A stretch of DNA of 64,000 bases from positions 9,823,501 to 9,887,500 of the forward strand of contig NC_059084.1 in assembly GCF_020497125.1 (NCBI RefSeq), in the 5' to 3' direction. This DNA is from Mauremys mutica (Eukaryota; Chordata; Testudines; Geoemydidae). The position numbers and the translations under genes are program-made. This document shows positions 1 to 10,997 of the stretch, piece by piece (position 1 is the first letter of the stretch; the number at the start of each line of letters is the position of its first letter). Below the pieces are notes generated by a model. It saw only the letters and a program-made list of their open reading frames with translations, searched no databases and was not told the DNA's origin.

Positions 1-157
1 GCAAGTGGCAGTGTGAACGCCGCTTTATTGGCAGGAGCTGGAAGTATTTTGTCAGCAAAAGTGCCGACAAAGAGCGTTTACACACGCTGACTTTTAGCGA
101 CAAGGCTGTGTTGACCCAGCCTTGTCACTAAAAGCTGTGTGGTGCAGACAAGCCCTT
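1..157. mobile_element. Harbinger-like MITE, right part
   Basis: The window opens inside a short noncoding element that ends in GGTGCAGACAAGCCC followed by TTA. The reverse complement of this end resembles the ends of the better preserved element at 24532-24827, which is flanked by a TTA-type duplication. A TTA target is typical of PIF/Harbinger elements. The left end lies outside the window, so the pair of termini cannot be checked. Confidence 0.45.
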
Positions 158-161
158 AGAG

Positions 162-913
162 ATTCTCGAGGGAATCACCCCCCTTCCTTCGGTCAGTTTG
201 GAACTGCGATGAGGTAATGCTCACCTGACTCTGAAGCGGGGGAGGGGGCAAAGCCAAGAGGGAAAAAAGGACATGAAAAAAGGAGAGACATTTGCCATGC
301 TCTCTCTCTCTTTTCCACCTACATCTACAGACACCACACCAAGCGACTGAAGTACTGATCAAAGGGGAGAGCCTGGCTGAAGAGCAACCAGCCACCCTGT
401 GGTGAGAAGCATCTAAGTTTGTAAGGGCACTGAAAGTGTTAAGATCAGCTTAGAATGCGTTTTGCTTTTATTTCATTTGACCAAATCCCACTTGTTATGG
501 TTTGACTTATAATCACTTAAAAACTATCTTTATAGTTAATAAATCTGTTTGTTTATTCTACCTGAAGCAGTGTGTTTGCTTTGAAGTGTGTCAGAGACTC
601 CCCTTGGGATAACAAGCCTAGTACATATCAGTTTCTTTGTTAAACAGATGAACGCATATAAGCTTGCAAGTCCAGTGGGCATAACTGGACACTGCGAGAC
701 GGAGGTTCCTAGGGTTGTGTCTGGGACCGGAGATATTAGCTAGTGTCATTCAGTTACAAGTAGCTGGGCGCAGCTTACATGCCAGAGGCTGTGCGTGAAC
801 AGCCCAGGAGTGGGGTTCTCACAACAGAGCAGGGTAAGGCTGGCTCCCAGAGTCAAGGATTGGAGTGACCGAGCAGATCACGGGTCCAGATTACACCAGA
901 GGGGAACATCATA
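162..913 (+). repeat. LTR-like retroelement repeat, copy 1
   Basis: This is a noncoding, LTR-like stretch with an AATAAA signal in TTAATAAATCTG near 537-548 and a long 3' part ending around GGGGAACATCATA. The 3' part from about 455 recurs at 4330-4724, but there it is followed by the same flank, so that recurrence is explained by the tandem duplication. I see no primer-binding site or internal retroviral gene beside it. The family is not identified. Confidence 0.45.
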
Positions 914-2111
914 ATAGTATATGAAACGATATTATGTAGAACTAATTATCTGCAAACACAAACAAGCTTTTCCATGGAAGACCAACTTTTTATCATAAAG
1001 GGCATTAAGCACATGCACGGTACAAAGGTCTGCTTTATTGCAACTGAAATGAATGAAGTTACTCCAAGGTCCATACCCATTTCCTTAAACAGCATACAAA
1101 AGTGTGAACTGCTGGTCAGAGAAATATTGTTCCCCCTTTCATGGCATGTTATCAGGTCCTCTAGTCTATCCCCTGGGGAGAGTGCAGGATTGATCTCCAA
1201 TGTATATGTTCTAATGCTTCACATGCTAGTTTGAAGTGTCTCCCAGGGCTATATTGTGCTATGCATTATTAATATCAATTGCTGTTCATTAACTCACTGA
1301 ACAATATGGCCCACTGGCTGGGGCTTTCACCATTTTCCATGGGAAGTTATTCCACAATCTTGTAAAGCTCAGCTACGTGCTCCCCTAGTTACCCTCCTCT
1401 TCATTTCATTCCATTATTTTTAGCTACAGCCACTTTGTACCATGGTGATTTCTCTCTCTCGTCGGTATTTACACCCTTCCAGTATATGCGGCGGGCAAGT
1501 CATTCTCTGCCATTTCCACAGGACCATATCCTGAGAAGTGCTGGCTTCAGGTGCTCAGTAAGCAGGAACAGAATGTGGCCATAACTCAGTCTGTGCCTGG
1601 TAAAGCCCATAACCGTTCCAGCCACAATTCCCTTCCTTTCACTGTACAACAGACTCAGGCTGTGGCTACACTTGCAGATGTAGAGTGCCGGGAGATAAAC
1701 CAGCCCTCGGAGACAGCAGCAGGGAAAGCGGTGCCCTGTGTTCACACTTGCTCCTTGTGACTGTGGAGCACGTCCACATTAGCAGCTCTTACAACGCCAC
1801 AGAGAGCAGTGCGTTGTGGGAGCTATCCCAGTGTGCAAGTGGCTGCAGCGTGCTTTGGAAAGGGTTTGCAATGCTTAATGCGTCACATAATGCAGGTTTC
1901 CCAATCCCATTGTTCCAGGGGCATCCTACTAGATTGCCAGCTGCTTTTCAAATGAAGGGGTGGGGAGTATGACAGGGAGTGTGTTGCGTGTATGTGGGGT
2001 GAGAGAAAGTGTGTTTTGGGGGGCAGTGTGTCAGCATGCTGTCTTGTAAATTCAGACAGAGGCAGGGGGAGGGTGGAAACCCGACATCAGCCCCTACTCA
2101 CCACTTCTCTC

Positions 2112-2142
2112 TCTCTCTCACATACACACACACACGCACAAA
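2112..2142. repeat. CT/CA microsatellite
   Basis: A run of CT dinucleotides passes into CA dinucleotides. It lies within the segment present only in copy 1 of the tandem duplication. Confidence 0.8.
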
Positions 2143-2784
2143 TGTCCTCTGCAGCAGGAGCATTGCACAGTTATGGTTTGCTTATGATAGTTAATTCTGC
2201 AGAGACTTTCACAAGCATGTCACTACAATAGAACCTCAGAGTTATGAGCACCTCAGAAATGGAGGTAATTTGTAATTCTGAAATGTTCGTAACTCTGAAC
2301 GACATGTTATGGTGGTTATTCCAAAAGTTTACAAGTGAAAATTGACTTAATACAGCTTTGAAACTTTACTGTGCAGAACAAAATGTTGCTTTTAATCATC
2401 TTAATTTTAATGAAACAAGCACAGAAACAGTTTCCTTACATTGTCAATTTTTTTAAAAATTTTCCCTTTTTTTAGTCGTTTACATTGAACACTGTACTGT
2501 ACTGTATTTGCTTTTTTAAAATTATTATTATTATTATTTCTGCTGCTGCCTGATTGTGTACTTTCGGTTCAAGTGAAGCGTGTAGTTGAATGGGTCTGTT
2601 CGTAACTCTCAGGTTCTACTGTAGTTCCACTCATCTTAATGGGACTATTCATATGCTTTAAAGTAATTCTTTGTAGAACTGGGGACTGAGATTGGTACCA
2701 ACACTTTTTATGTATTATTTCCATCGCTTTACCTTGTTGCAACATCGTCAACTTGTTTGGTTATTTTTTGCACAAAGGAACCTA

Positions 2785-3849
2785 TTTCATAGAATCATAG
2801 ACCTGGAATGGACCTCGAGAGGTCATCTAGTCCAGTCCCCTGCACTCAAGGCAGGACTAAGTATTATCTAGACCATCCCTGACAGGTGTTTGTCCAACCT
2901 GCTCTTAAAAATCCCCAATGATGGAGATTCCACAACCTCCCTAGGCAATTTATTCCAGTGCTTAACCACCCTGATAGTTAGGAAGTTTTTCCTCATGTCC
3001 AACCTAAACCGCCCTTGCTGCAATTTAAGCCCATTGCTTCTTGTCCTATCCTCAGAGGTTAAGAAGAACAATGTTTCTCCCTCCTCCTTGTAACAACCTT
3101 TTATGTACTTGAAAATTGTTATCACGTCTCCTCTCAGTCTTCTCTTCTCCAGACTAAACAAACCCAATTTTCTCAATCTTCCCTCTTAGGTCATGTTTTC
3201 TAGACCATTAATCATTTTTGTTGCTCTTCTGTGGACTTTCCCCAATCTGTCCACATCTTTCCTGAAACGTGGCACCTAGAACTGGACACAATACTCCAGC
3301 TGAGGCCTAATCAGTGCGGAATAGAGCAGAAGAATTACTTCTCGTGTCTTGCTTACAACACTCCTGCTAATACATCCCAGAAGGATGTTTGCTTTTTTTG
3401 CAAAAGCGTTACACTGTTGACTCATATTTAGGGTGACCAGATGTCCTGATTTTATAGGGACAGTCCTGTTTTTTGGGGCTTTTTCTTATATAGGTTCCTA
3501 TTACCCCCCTACCCCCTGTCCTGATTTTTCACACTTGCTGTCTGGTCACCCTACTCATATTTAGCTTGTGGTCCACTATGACCCCCAGATCCCTTTCCGC
3601 AGCACTCCTTCCTAGGCAGTCATTTCCCATTTTGTAGGTGTGCAACTGATTGTTCCTTCCTAAGTGGAGAACTTTACATTTGTCCTTATTGAACTTCATT
3701 GTATTTACTTCAGACCATTTCTCCAGTTTGTCCAGATCATTTTGAATTTTAATCCTATCCTCCAAAGCACTTGCAACCTCTCCCAGCTAGGTACCATCAG
3801 CAAACTTTATAAGTGTACTCTCTACGACATTACCTACATTATTGATTAA
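2785..3849 (-). mobile_element. CR1 LINE 3' fragment, copy 1
   Basis: This is a minus-strand CR1 retrotransposon fragment. The 3' end lies at low coordinate and carries the CR1-type octamer repeats seen on the plus strand as TCATAGAATCATAGACC. The minus strand encodes the end of ORF2, including [25 protein letters not shown] and WNKLPREVVESPS. A MITE at 3430-3552 interrupts it, and the frame is broken elsewhere. The 5' part of ORF2 is missing, as is usual for CR1. Confidence 0.9.
3430..3552. mobile_element. 123-bp MITE inside CR1, 10-bp TSD
   Basis: The terminal inverted repeats are AGGGTGACCAGA and TCTGGTCACCCT, a perfect 12 bp. The element is flanked by the direct repeat ACTCATATTT at 3420-3429 and 3553-3562. 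The second CR1 copy near 6822-6831 has the uninterrupted target once only. A 10-bp target duplication suits MuDR/MULE-type elements better than hAT (8 bp), but no transposase is present to confirm the family. Confidence 0.85.
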
Positions 3850-4141
3850 TTGATTTGTAGGCTTGGAAGGATTAGATTTTTGTTAGTAAATGTTGATTTC
3901 ACCGAACATACACAAACTGACAAATTGCCATCCATGATCATTTACATTTAAAGCTAGACAATGTAAGAAAAATTCTGCTTCAAAATGTACTAGAATTGAT
4001 TTAAGGATATTAACTTTGTCTATTATACTTTTGACAACTTGTGTTTTAATGGGTATAAAGCCTTATCTTTTTAAATCTCATCCACTGTCATCTAATAATT
4101 AGTGTCTGGCCCCTCCATAACTTCCCACAACTATAAAAATG

Positions 4142-4724
4142 TTGGCCCGGAGCGGTGAACCGCAGCTCTATAAAACAGGGAAGCAGGGTGCTTCCAAATA
4201 TGGGAGGGCTGAGACTAGCTCCTTTCCAGCACAAGGCAACATGTCCTCAGGTGCCGGGGCAGGAGATGGGCAGGGATTACAGAAACTGTCCCAGTTGTTA
4301 GCTGGCGGAGTTCTGCAGCTGAACAAATGACAGAATCCTTTATTTCTTTTGACCAGATCTGACTTGGTATGCTTTGATTTATAATCTTTATAGTTAATAC
4401 ATTTGGGTTTTTTATTCTACCTAAAGCAGTGTGTTTGGTTTGAACCATGTCAGAGGCTCCCCTTGGGATAACAACTCTGGTACGTATCAGTTTTCTTTGT
4501 TAAATTGATGAACTCATATAAGCTTGCAGCGTCCAGTGGGCAAGGAGATATTAGCTAGTGTCATTCGGTTGCAAGTAGCTGGGCGCAGCTTACATGCCAG
4601 AGGCTGTGCGTGAACAGCCCAGGAGCGGGGTTCTCACAGCAGAGCAGGGTAAGGCTGGCTCCCAGAGTCAAGGATTGGAGTGACCAAGCAGATCACGGGT
4701 CCAGATTACACCAGAGGGGAACAT
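4142..4724 (+). repeat. LTR-like repeat, copy 2
   Basis: From about 4330 the sequence parallels 455-913. The first 190 bases differ from copy 1 and contain CTCTATAAAAC, a TATA-like box. It could be an LTR whose upstream part belongs to another subfamily, or the junction of the tandem duplication. No coding sequence is evident. Confidence 0.4.
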
Positions 4725-5157
4725 CATAATAGTATATGAAAGGATATTATGTAGAACTAGTTATCTGCAAACACAAACAAGCTTTTCCATGGAAGACCAA
4801 GTTTTTATCATAAAGGGCATTAAGCCCAAGCACAGTACAAAGGTCTGCTTTATTGCAACTAAAATTAATGAAGTTACTCATAGGTCCATACCCATTTCCT
4901 TAAACAGCATACAAAAGTGTGAACTGCTGGTCAGAGAAATATTGTTCCCCCTTTCATGGCATGGCTTAACTTCAAGCATGTTACTACAGTAGAACCTCAG
5001 AGTTATGAACGCCTCGGGAATGGAGGTAATTTGTAATTCTGAAATGTTCGTAACTCTGAACAAAATGTTATGGTGGTTCTTTCAAAAGTTTACAACTGAA
5101 TATTGACTTAATACAGCTTTGAAACTTTACTATGTAGAAGAAAATGTTGCTTTGAAC

Positions 5158-5781
5158 TGTGACAAAGTGGAACTGTTCTTAATGTTTCCTCTGAATACTG
5201 TGTGGGTGCCTCAGTTTCTGGCCAATGCTCTGTCTCCTGGCAACTAATGGCCCAGGCCCTTCCCCCACCCCCCGCAAGGGGATGCTAAAGATGTGGGAGA
5301 ACAAAGAGGTCAGGTGACCTCCTGGCCCTGGAAAGGAACTTCGCAGAGAAGGAGGGGCTGGAGGGGGTTTCACTTTGGGGCTGGCTGGGGACGGGAACTG
5401 AATGCAGACGGGGTTGTCTGGCTCACTGGGCCCCAGAATGGACCCGGCTGAGGGGTCCTGTTCTCTGTACCTACAAGCTCTGTTTTAGACCGTGTTCCTG
5501 TCATCTAATAAACCTCTGTTTTACTGGCTGGCTAAGAGTCACATCTGACTGCGAAGTGGGGGTGCAGGACCCTGTGGGACCCTGGGCGGACTCACTGTGG
5601 GAAGCGCATGGAGGAGCATATGCTGAATGCTCCAAGGTCACACCCATGAAGGTGAAGTCATGTGAGCTTCTTGCCCTGAGAACAGTCTGCTCCAAGGGAA
5701 AAGAGGCTCCCCAAAGTCCTGACTGGCTTTGTGGGGAGCAGTTCCAGAGCATCACCCGGGGACTCCGTGACATTAGCCATC
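5158..5781 (+). mobile_element. Solo LTR of an endogenous retrovirus
   Basis: A roughly 620-bp sequence starts TGTGACAAAGTGG and ends CCGTGACA, giving the TG...CA ends of an LTR. It contains AATAAA in TCTAATAAACCTCTG near 5507. It is absent from the matching place in copy 1 (near 2387-2395). Internal viral genes are absent, so this is a solo LTR left by recombination. The 4-6 bp target duplication is not clear. Confidence 0.75.
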
Positions 5782-6186
5782 TTAATTTTAATGAAACAAG
5801 CACAGAAACAGTTTCCTTACCTTGTAAAAAAAAAACAACTCTCCTTTTTTTTTTAGTTGTTTACATTTAACACTGTACTGTATTTGCTTTTTTATTATTA
5901 TTATTTCTGCTGCTGCCTGATTGTGTACTTTTGGTTCCAAGTGAAGCGTGTAGTTCAATGGGTCAGTTCGTAACTCTCAGGTTCTACTGTAGTTCCACTC
6001 ATCTTAATGGGACTATTCATATGCTTTAAAGTAATTCTTTGTAGAACTGGGGACTGAGATTGGTATCAACATTTTATGTATTATTTCCATCGCTTTACCT
6101 TGTAGCAATATCTTCAACTTGTTTGGTTATTTCCATCACTTTACCTTGTAGCAATATCTTCAACTTGTTTGGTTATTAGGAATCTA

Positions 6187-7348
6187 TTTCATAGAATCAT
6201 AGACCTGGAATGGACCTCGAGAGGTCATCTAGTCCAGTCCCCTGCACTCAAGGCAAGACTAAGTTTTACCTAGACCATCCCTGACAGGTGTTTGTCCAGC
6301 CTGCTCTTAAAAATCCCCAATGATGGAGATTCCACAACCTCCCTAGGCAATTTATTCCAGTGCTTAACCACCCTGACAGTTAGGAAGTTTTTCCTCATGT
6401 CCAACCTAAACCGTCCTTGCTGCAATTTAAAACCATTGCTTCTTAACCTCTGAGGATAGGACAAGAAGAACAATTTTTCTCCCTCCTCCTTGTAACAACC
6501 TTTTATGTACTTGAAAATTGTTATCATGTCCCCTCTCAGTCTTCTCTTCTCAAGACTAAACAAACCCAGTTTTCTCAATCTTCCCTCTTAGGTCATGTTT
6601 TCTAGACCATTAATCATTTTTGTTGCTCTTCTGTGGACTTTCCCCAATCTGTCCACATCTTTCCTGAAATGTGGCGCCCAGAACTGGACACAATACTCCA
6701 GCTGAGGCCTAATCAGCGCGGAGTAGAGCAGAAGAATTCCTTCTCGTGTCTTGCTTACAACACTCCTGCTAATACATCCCAGAATTATGTTTGCTTTTTT
6801 TGCAACAGTGTTACGCTGTTGACTCATATTTAGCTTGTGGTCCACTATGACCCCCAGATCCCTTTCCACAGTACTCCTTCCTAGGCAGTCATTTCCCATT
6901 TTGTAGGTGTGCAACTGATTGTTCCTTCCTAAGTGGAGAACTTTACATTTGTCCTTATTGAACTTCATTGTATTTACTTCAGACCATTTCTCCAGTTTGT
7001 CCAGATCATTTTGAATTTTAATCCTATCCTCCAAAGCACTTGCAACCTCTCCCAGCTTGGTACCATTGGCAAACTTTATAAGTGTACTCTCTATGCCAGG
7101 GGTTCTCAGACTTTTGTACTGGTGACCCCTATCACATAGCAAGCCTCTGAGTGTGATCCCCCTTATACATTAAAAAAAACTTTTTTATATATTTAACACC
7201 ATTATAAATACTGGATGCAAAGCAGGGTTTGGAGTGGAGGCTGACAGCTCGCAACCCCCCCCCCCATGTAATAACCTCGCAACCCCCTAAGGAGTCCTGA
7301 CCCCCAGTTTGAGAGCCCGTGCGCTATGCCATTATCTAAATCATTAAT
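6187..7348 (-). mobile_element. CR1 LINE 3' fragment, copy 2
   Basis: A minus-strand CR1 with an intact 3' octamer end at low coordinate. The minus strand keeps a long open stretch (6588-7142) that codes for the late reverse-transcriptase and thumb region, with motifs such as KFNKDKCKVLHLGRNN and [13 protein letters not shown]. It is the duplicate of the CR1 at 2785-3849 and lacks the MITE found there, but has a hAT insertion near its 5' limit. It is not functional: the N-terminal endonuclease is missing. Confidence 0.9.
7097..7321. mobile_element. hAT MITE, 8-bp TSD
   Basis: The ends are CAGGGGTTCTCAGAC and GTTTGAGAGCCCGTG. The target duplication is CTCTATGC (7089-7096) against CGCTATGC (7322-7329). 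It is absent from the matching position of copy 1. The same family recurs in opposite orientation at 36633-36850. Confidence 0.85.
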
Positions 7349-7809
7349 TGATTTGTAGGCTTGTAAGGATTAGATTTTTGTTGGTAAATGTTGATTTCAC
7401 CGAACATACACAAACTGACAAATTTCCATCCATGATTATTTAAATTTACAGCTAGACAATGTAAGAAAAATTCTGCTTCAAAATGTACTAGAATTGATTT
7501 AAGGATATTTACTTTGTCTATTATGCTGTTGACAACTTGTGTTTTAATGGTTATAAAGCCTTAACTTTTTAAAATCTCATCTACTGTCATTAAATAATTA
7601 GTATCTGGCCCCTCCATAACTTCCCACAACTATGAAAATGTAAATTGATTAAAAATCAAAGTGCTTAAAAGTGATATTATTAAAAAACAAAAACCAAAGT
7701 TGGCCAAGCCCATCTCCTTGAGATCAGCGCCTCTCTGAAGAAGGCAGGTTAACAGGCAAACTATTTCAAGGGCAAAGATTTCTATTTCCAAAGGCTCCCC
7801 CCCCCCCCC

Positions 7810-8480
7810 ACCCGGCGTTCCCACAGTGGGGCAGTTTAATGCGGTGGGGTGTAGCTGGTGGCACAGGTGCGGGGGACGCCTAGGCAGACTCTTGTGTACC
7901 CTTTCTTCGGAGCGTCCCCAGCTCCCGCATCCGCTGCCTGCGCACCGCTCCAGCCTGCCCCAGCCTCTTCCCGCAGCCCCCGCGGCGCCCCGCGCACCTA
8001 CCGCCAGGAGAAGCAGCGCAGCCAGGCGCCCCATGGCCAGCAGAGGAGGCGGTAACCGGAGCGCGAGCGGGTCTGAGCCGCTGCACCGCAGCCTCCCCGC
8101 TTATAAAGCGGGTTGGAGGAGCGGCCTGGGCGGCACATGCCGCCCCCCGCTGCAGGGATCGGCGCGGGGATACCGCGGCCGCTTCCCGGAGAGGCGGGGG
8201 CCCGCGGAGCGATGGGGGGAGGGGGAGGAGCTCCCCCTCCCGCGCCGGCGGGGGGAGATGCCCGCGGCCCTTGTCAGTAGTTGCTAGAGGTGCAGGCAGA
8301 GCCCGGTCTGGTCGGCACGCTCCGCTCCGCTCCGCTCGGAGCCGCGGCAGGTGCCAGCTCCGGAGCGCGCGTGGCTGGGAACAGGGGGGTGGGCGTGCGA
8401 CACAGGGCTCCCGGGGAAGGAGCGGGGAGCTGCAGGGCTCGTGCCGTTCTTCTGGGGCGTGACCCTGCGCCCCCCCCCCT
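7810..8480. promoter_or_regulatory. CpG-rich promoter region, minus-strand TATA
   Basis: A sharply GC- and CpG-rich island in otherwise AT-rich DNA. On the minus strand TTTATAAG lies at about 8101-8108, roughly 67-74 bases before the ATG at 8034, which suits a transcript start near 8070. Most open frames seen here on both strands are by-products of high GC content. The likely target is the signal-peptide exon at 8034. Confidence 0.6.
8002..8034 (-). CDS. CDH26: Probable CDH26 first coding exon (signal peptide start)
   Basis: The minus strand reads ATG then eleven codons, MGRLAALLLLA, a typical start of a signal peptide. A consensus donor GCG|GTAGGTG follows at 8001 in phase 0. Beyond the donor the frame stays open but becomes Gly/Arg-rich like the GC island. 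The assignment rests on gene order: in human 20q13 CDH26 lies next to FAM217B in the same direction, and here this exon precedes FAM217B with the same minus orientation. CDH26 is a cadherin-like adhesion protein of epithelia. No further cadherin exons are visible from 8000 down to 1, which is filled with repeats, so the identity is an inference. Another secreted or membrane protein is possible. Confidence 0.5.
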
Positions 8481-8963
8481 TCCACTGGCTGTAACTAAGG
8501 GGGCCCGGGGCAAGGGAGAGGGGGTGGGAGTCAGCTCTGCCCCTAGCAAACTGTGCCCATGTGCACAACGTGAGGCTCTGCCCAGGGGAGATTGTGGAGA
8601 TGTTCAGACTAGAGTCATGCAGCAATCTGCCCTGCTGGGCTCCACCTTGGTTGTGCTTGAGTGTAACCATGGGCTCTGGCTGGCTTCCTGACTGGAGGGA
8701 ATAAATAGTGGTATCTCTTAAGCCCTACCCACTTGTAGCATGAAAATGAGACACACACCCTAGGTGCATAGGTGCTGGAACTGGGGGTGCTCCCGCAGCC
8801 CCTGGATTGAAGTGGTTGCCATTATATACAGAGTTTACACTTTGGTTCAATGGCTCTCAGCACCCCACACTCCACAAATTGTTCCAGCATCTGTCTCACT
8901 GCATTGTCTAGGTTTCTGATCTTCTGTCTCCTTTCTTACTGCAGCAGTAAAATAGTTCACAGT
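8481..8963. other. Intergenic, nothing recognised
   Basis: Declining GC content on the distal side of the CpG island. No gene, repeat termini or structured RNA is recognised. Confidence 0.4.
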
Positions 8964-9147
8964 AAAAGCAGCAAAGAGTCCTGTGGCACCTTATAGACTA
9001 ACAGACGTTTTGCAGCATGAGCTTTCGTGGGTGAATACCCACTTCGTCGGATGCAAGTGACCCACTTCGTCTGTTAGTCTATAAGGTGCCACAGGATTCT
9101 TTGCTGCTTTTACAGATCCAGACTAACATAACACAGCTACCCCTCTG
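8964..9147 (+). mobile_element. Hairpin repeat with hammerhead-like core, 12-bp TSD
   Basis: A 184-bp element with an inverted-repeat arrangement. The right part reads GTCTGTTAGTCTATAAGG through CAGATCCAGACTAAC to CTACCCCTCTG, and the left part is its inverted partial copy. It is flanked by ATAGTTCACAGT (8952-8963) and ATAGTTCGCAGT (9148-9159). On the minus strand it holds CCGACGA, a 6-bp stem (GTGGGT/ACCCAC), GAAAGC, TCAT and GCTG. The family is common in turtles; it is compared with Penelope-like elements in the findings. Confidence 0.8.
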
Positions 9148-9496
9148 ATAGTTCGCAGTGTTGACAGAAATCACGGTCATTGAGCATCGGAGTTACAGCT
9201 CACTAGATGAATGGGGCAGTTTGCCCCTCCCAGTTGTTCCAGGCTCTCTGCAAGCTCAACTTGTTCATCTCAGCATCAGTCAAGGTCACATTTTTGTGGT
9301 TTTCTTCACAACTGCGACATGGAGATTTCTTTTAAGAAAAATGAAACCTGAGACTCTGGAGAACAACACAGTATCTACAGAAAGGTGGAGTGTGTTGCCT
9401 GGGCTGGTACCAGCTAGTTTCAAGCCTTACTCAAGGGCACTCAGTGCCTCAGGGAGAGCTCAACACCTGCCAGGCTCTGGTCCACAGTGTCTAAGG

Positions 9497-9809
9497 CAGG
9501 TTTCAGCAACCTTTGGCATGCGACCTGTCAGGGAAATCCACTGGCAGGCTGGGACGGTTTGTTTACCTGCAGCGTCCACAGGTTCGGCCAATCGCAGCTC
9601 CCACTGGCTGCAGTTCGCCGTTCCAGGCCAATGGGGGCCAAGGCATGTGCTGGCCACCACTTCCCACAGACCCCATTGGCCTGGAGCGGCAAACTGCGAC
9701 CAGTGAGACTGCGATTGGCCAAACCTGCGGACGCTGCAGGTAAACAAACTTGCCCGACCCGCCAGTGGATTTCCCTAATGGGCCACGGGCCAAAGGTTGC
9801 CAATCCCTG
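9497..9809. mobile_element. Long-palindrome hAT MITE, perfect 8-bp TSD
   Basis: The element is flanked by GTCTAAGG at 9489-9496 and 9810-9817. It starts CAGGTTTCAGCAACCTTTGG and ends CCAAAGGTTGCCAATCCCTG. Almost the whole 313 bp is a near-palindrome: both arms carry the GTTTACCTGCAGCGTC and GGCCAATCGCAG type sequences in inverted order. A transcript would fold into a hairpin with arms of about 150 bp. Open frames on both strands here are artefacts of the palindrome. Confidence 0.9.
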
Positions 9810-9817
9810 GTCTAAGG

Positions 9818-10989
9818 TCTTGTCTGCATCAGGGAGTTTTTGTACCATTGTAGCTAAACAGATGTAGCTCCACTGGGGCAAACCCCTTGTGTAGACTCAT
9901 TGCACCAGTGTAAAACAGGGTTGTCACCAAGCTGCTCTCCTCAAAATAAGTCAAGCCTCACTTCACTCCAATGGAGTGCAGGTACACTAGGGTGTGCTGC
10001 TCTGTTACAGTTCCATCAGCGTAGCTGCCACCCTGTGATGCAAACATTCCTGATGTTGACAAGGACTAGATAATTTTCTTTAATATGCTATTTCACTTCT
10101 AATGTCGAGCTAAATTGAAGTGCAGCAAATCACGTCATGAGCAGCTTGACCCATGTCAGTCCCATGCTGGCTCTAGCCTTTCTCCACTGGTGCTTTAAAT
10201 GAGCATCATTTCTACTGATGCTACAATTCTAGCTGGTAACTCTGAGCTCATTGTATCAGTGAGGTATATACCAGGACAATAAAGACCACAATGTGTTAAC
10301 GCATCATACTATATGTCATTTATCAATCAGTCCCAGAACCAAAGGAAATGAAACACTACCTCTGCTCTAAGAACCCAAGCCACAAAAAAGGAGACCTGCT
10401 GGAGGTAAGGAAATGCCCCCATTCCCCATAGCTCAATGCAGGAGCAAGTGTAGTGATAGATGAATCATCTATTACATTTACTGAGTAGCCTGACTATTCA
10501 CACATGGATACCCAGTGTCTGTTCCTGAGCTTGGATTCTGGTGCCTTTACCAGGAGAAAGGGTGAAAATACCACCCTCAATTTAACTGGCCAAAATCATA
10601 GAAAAAATCTGGGTTTACATGCAAAAAGTCTCCTAGGAAAGTAAGATGATTTCACTCAGCTGCTTTGGTAAATACAGAATATAAGATGAGGCAAAGCACG
10701 TGTCATCAGCTCCTTACACTGAGTTTCTGCAGCCATTGTGTGCCCTATGTGAAGTTCAGGGATAATTGCAGTCAAGGGACCACAGATTGCCTCCTCAGTG
10801 CACACTTGCGGGCAGACATTTCCTCAAAGGGCTGGGGAGGTTATGAGAGCATGGTCCCTTGGCCCTGAAGGAAGAAGTCTGCATCACAGCATAATCTGTG
10901 AACATGTACAGGTGAGCTCAGGGAAGGATTGTAGCCCAGTTGCCGGCCCTTACAAACACAATTGAGCCCTCAGTGACTTTGGGTAAGTC
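9818..10989. other. Intergenic, nothing recognised
   Basis: No gene recognised. Mixed-composition DNA with scattered short inverted motifs; no clear repeat termini. Confidence 0.4.
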
Positions 10990-10997
10990 ATTTAGAC

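Larger units (their letters stand above)
455..4141. repeat. Tandem duplication, copy 1
   Basis: The stretch is collinear with 4330-7640: LTR-like sequence, a unique-looking segment (901-1147 matching 4711-4960), a segment with AT-rich ATT runs (2212-2780 matching 4975-6185), a CR1 element and 300 bp of flank. Copy 1 keeps about 1.05 kb (1148-2211) that copy 2 lacks, and carries a private 123-bp MITE at 3430. It lies in the presumed CDH26 first intron. Confidence 0.85.
4330..7640. repeat. Tandem duplication, copy 2
   Basis: This is the downstream copy of the duplicated segment. Relative to copy 1 it lacks about 1.05 kb at the 4960/4975 join, contains a solo LTR (5158-5781), has a short internal tandem duplication of CCATCACTTTACCTTGTAG sequence near 6080-6175, and carries a hAT MITE at 7097 inside its CR1. 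Confidence 0.85.

Noticed and set aside
7826..8485. Long open frames in the CDH26 CpG island
   Set aside because: Present in four or more frames on both strands, Arg/Pro/Ala-rich, without domain motifs.
9460..9881. Several overlapping open frames on both strands
   Set aside because: They mirror each other because the hAT element is a near-perfect palindrome.
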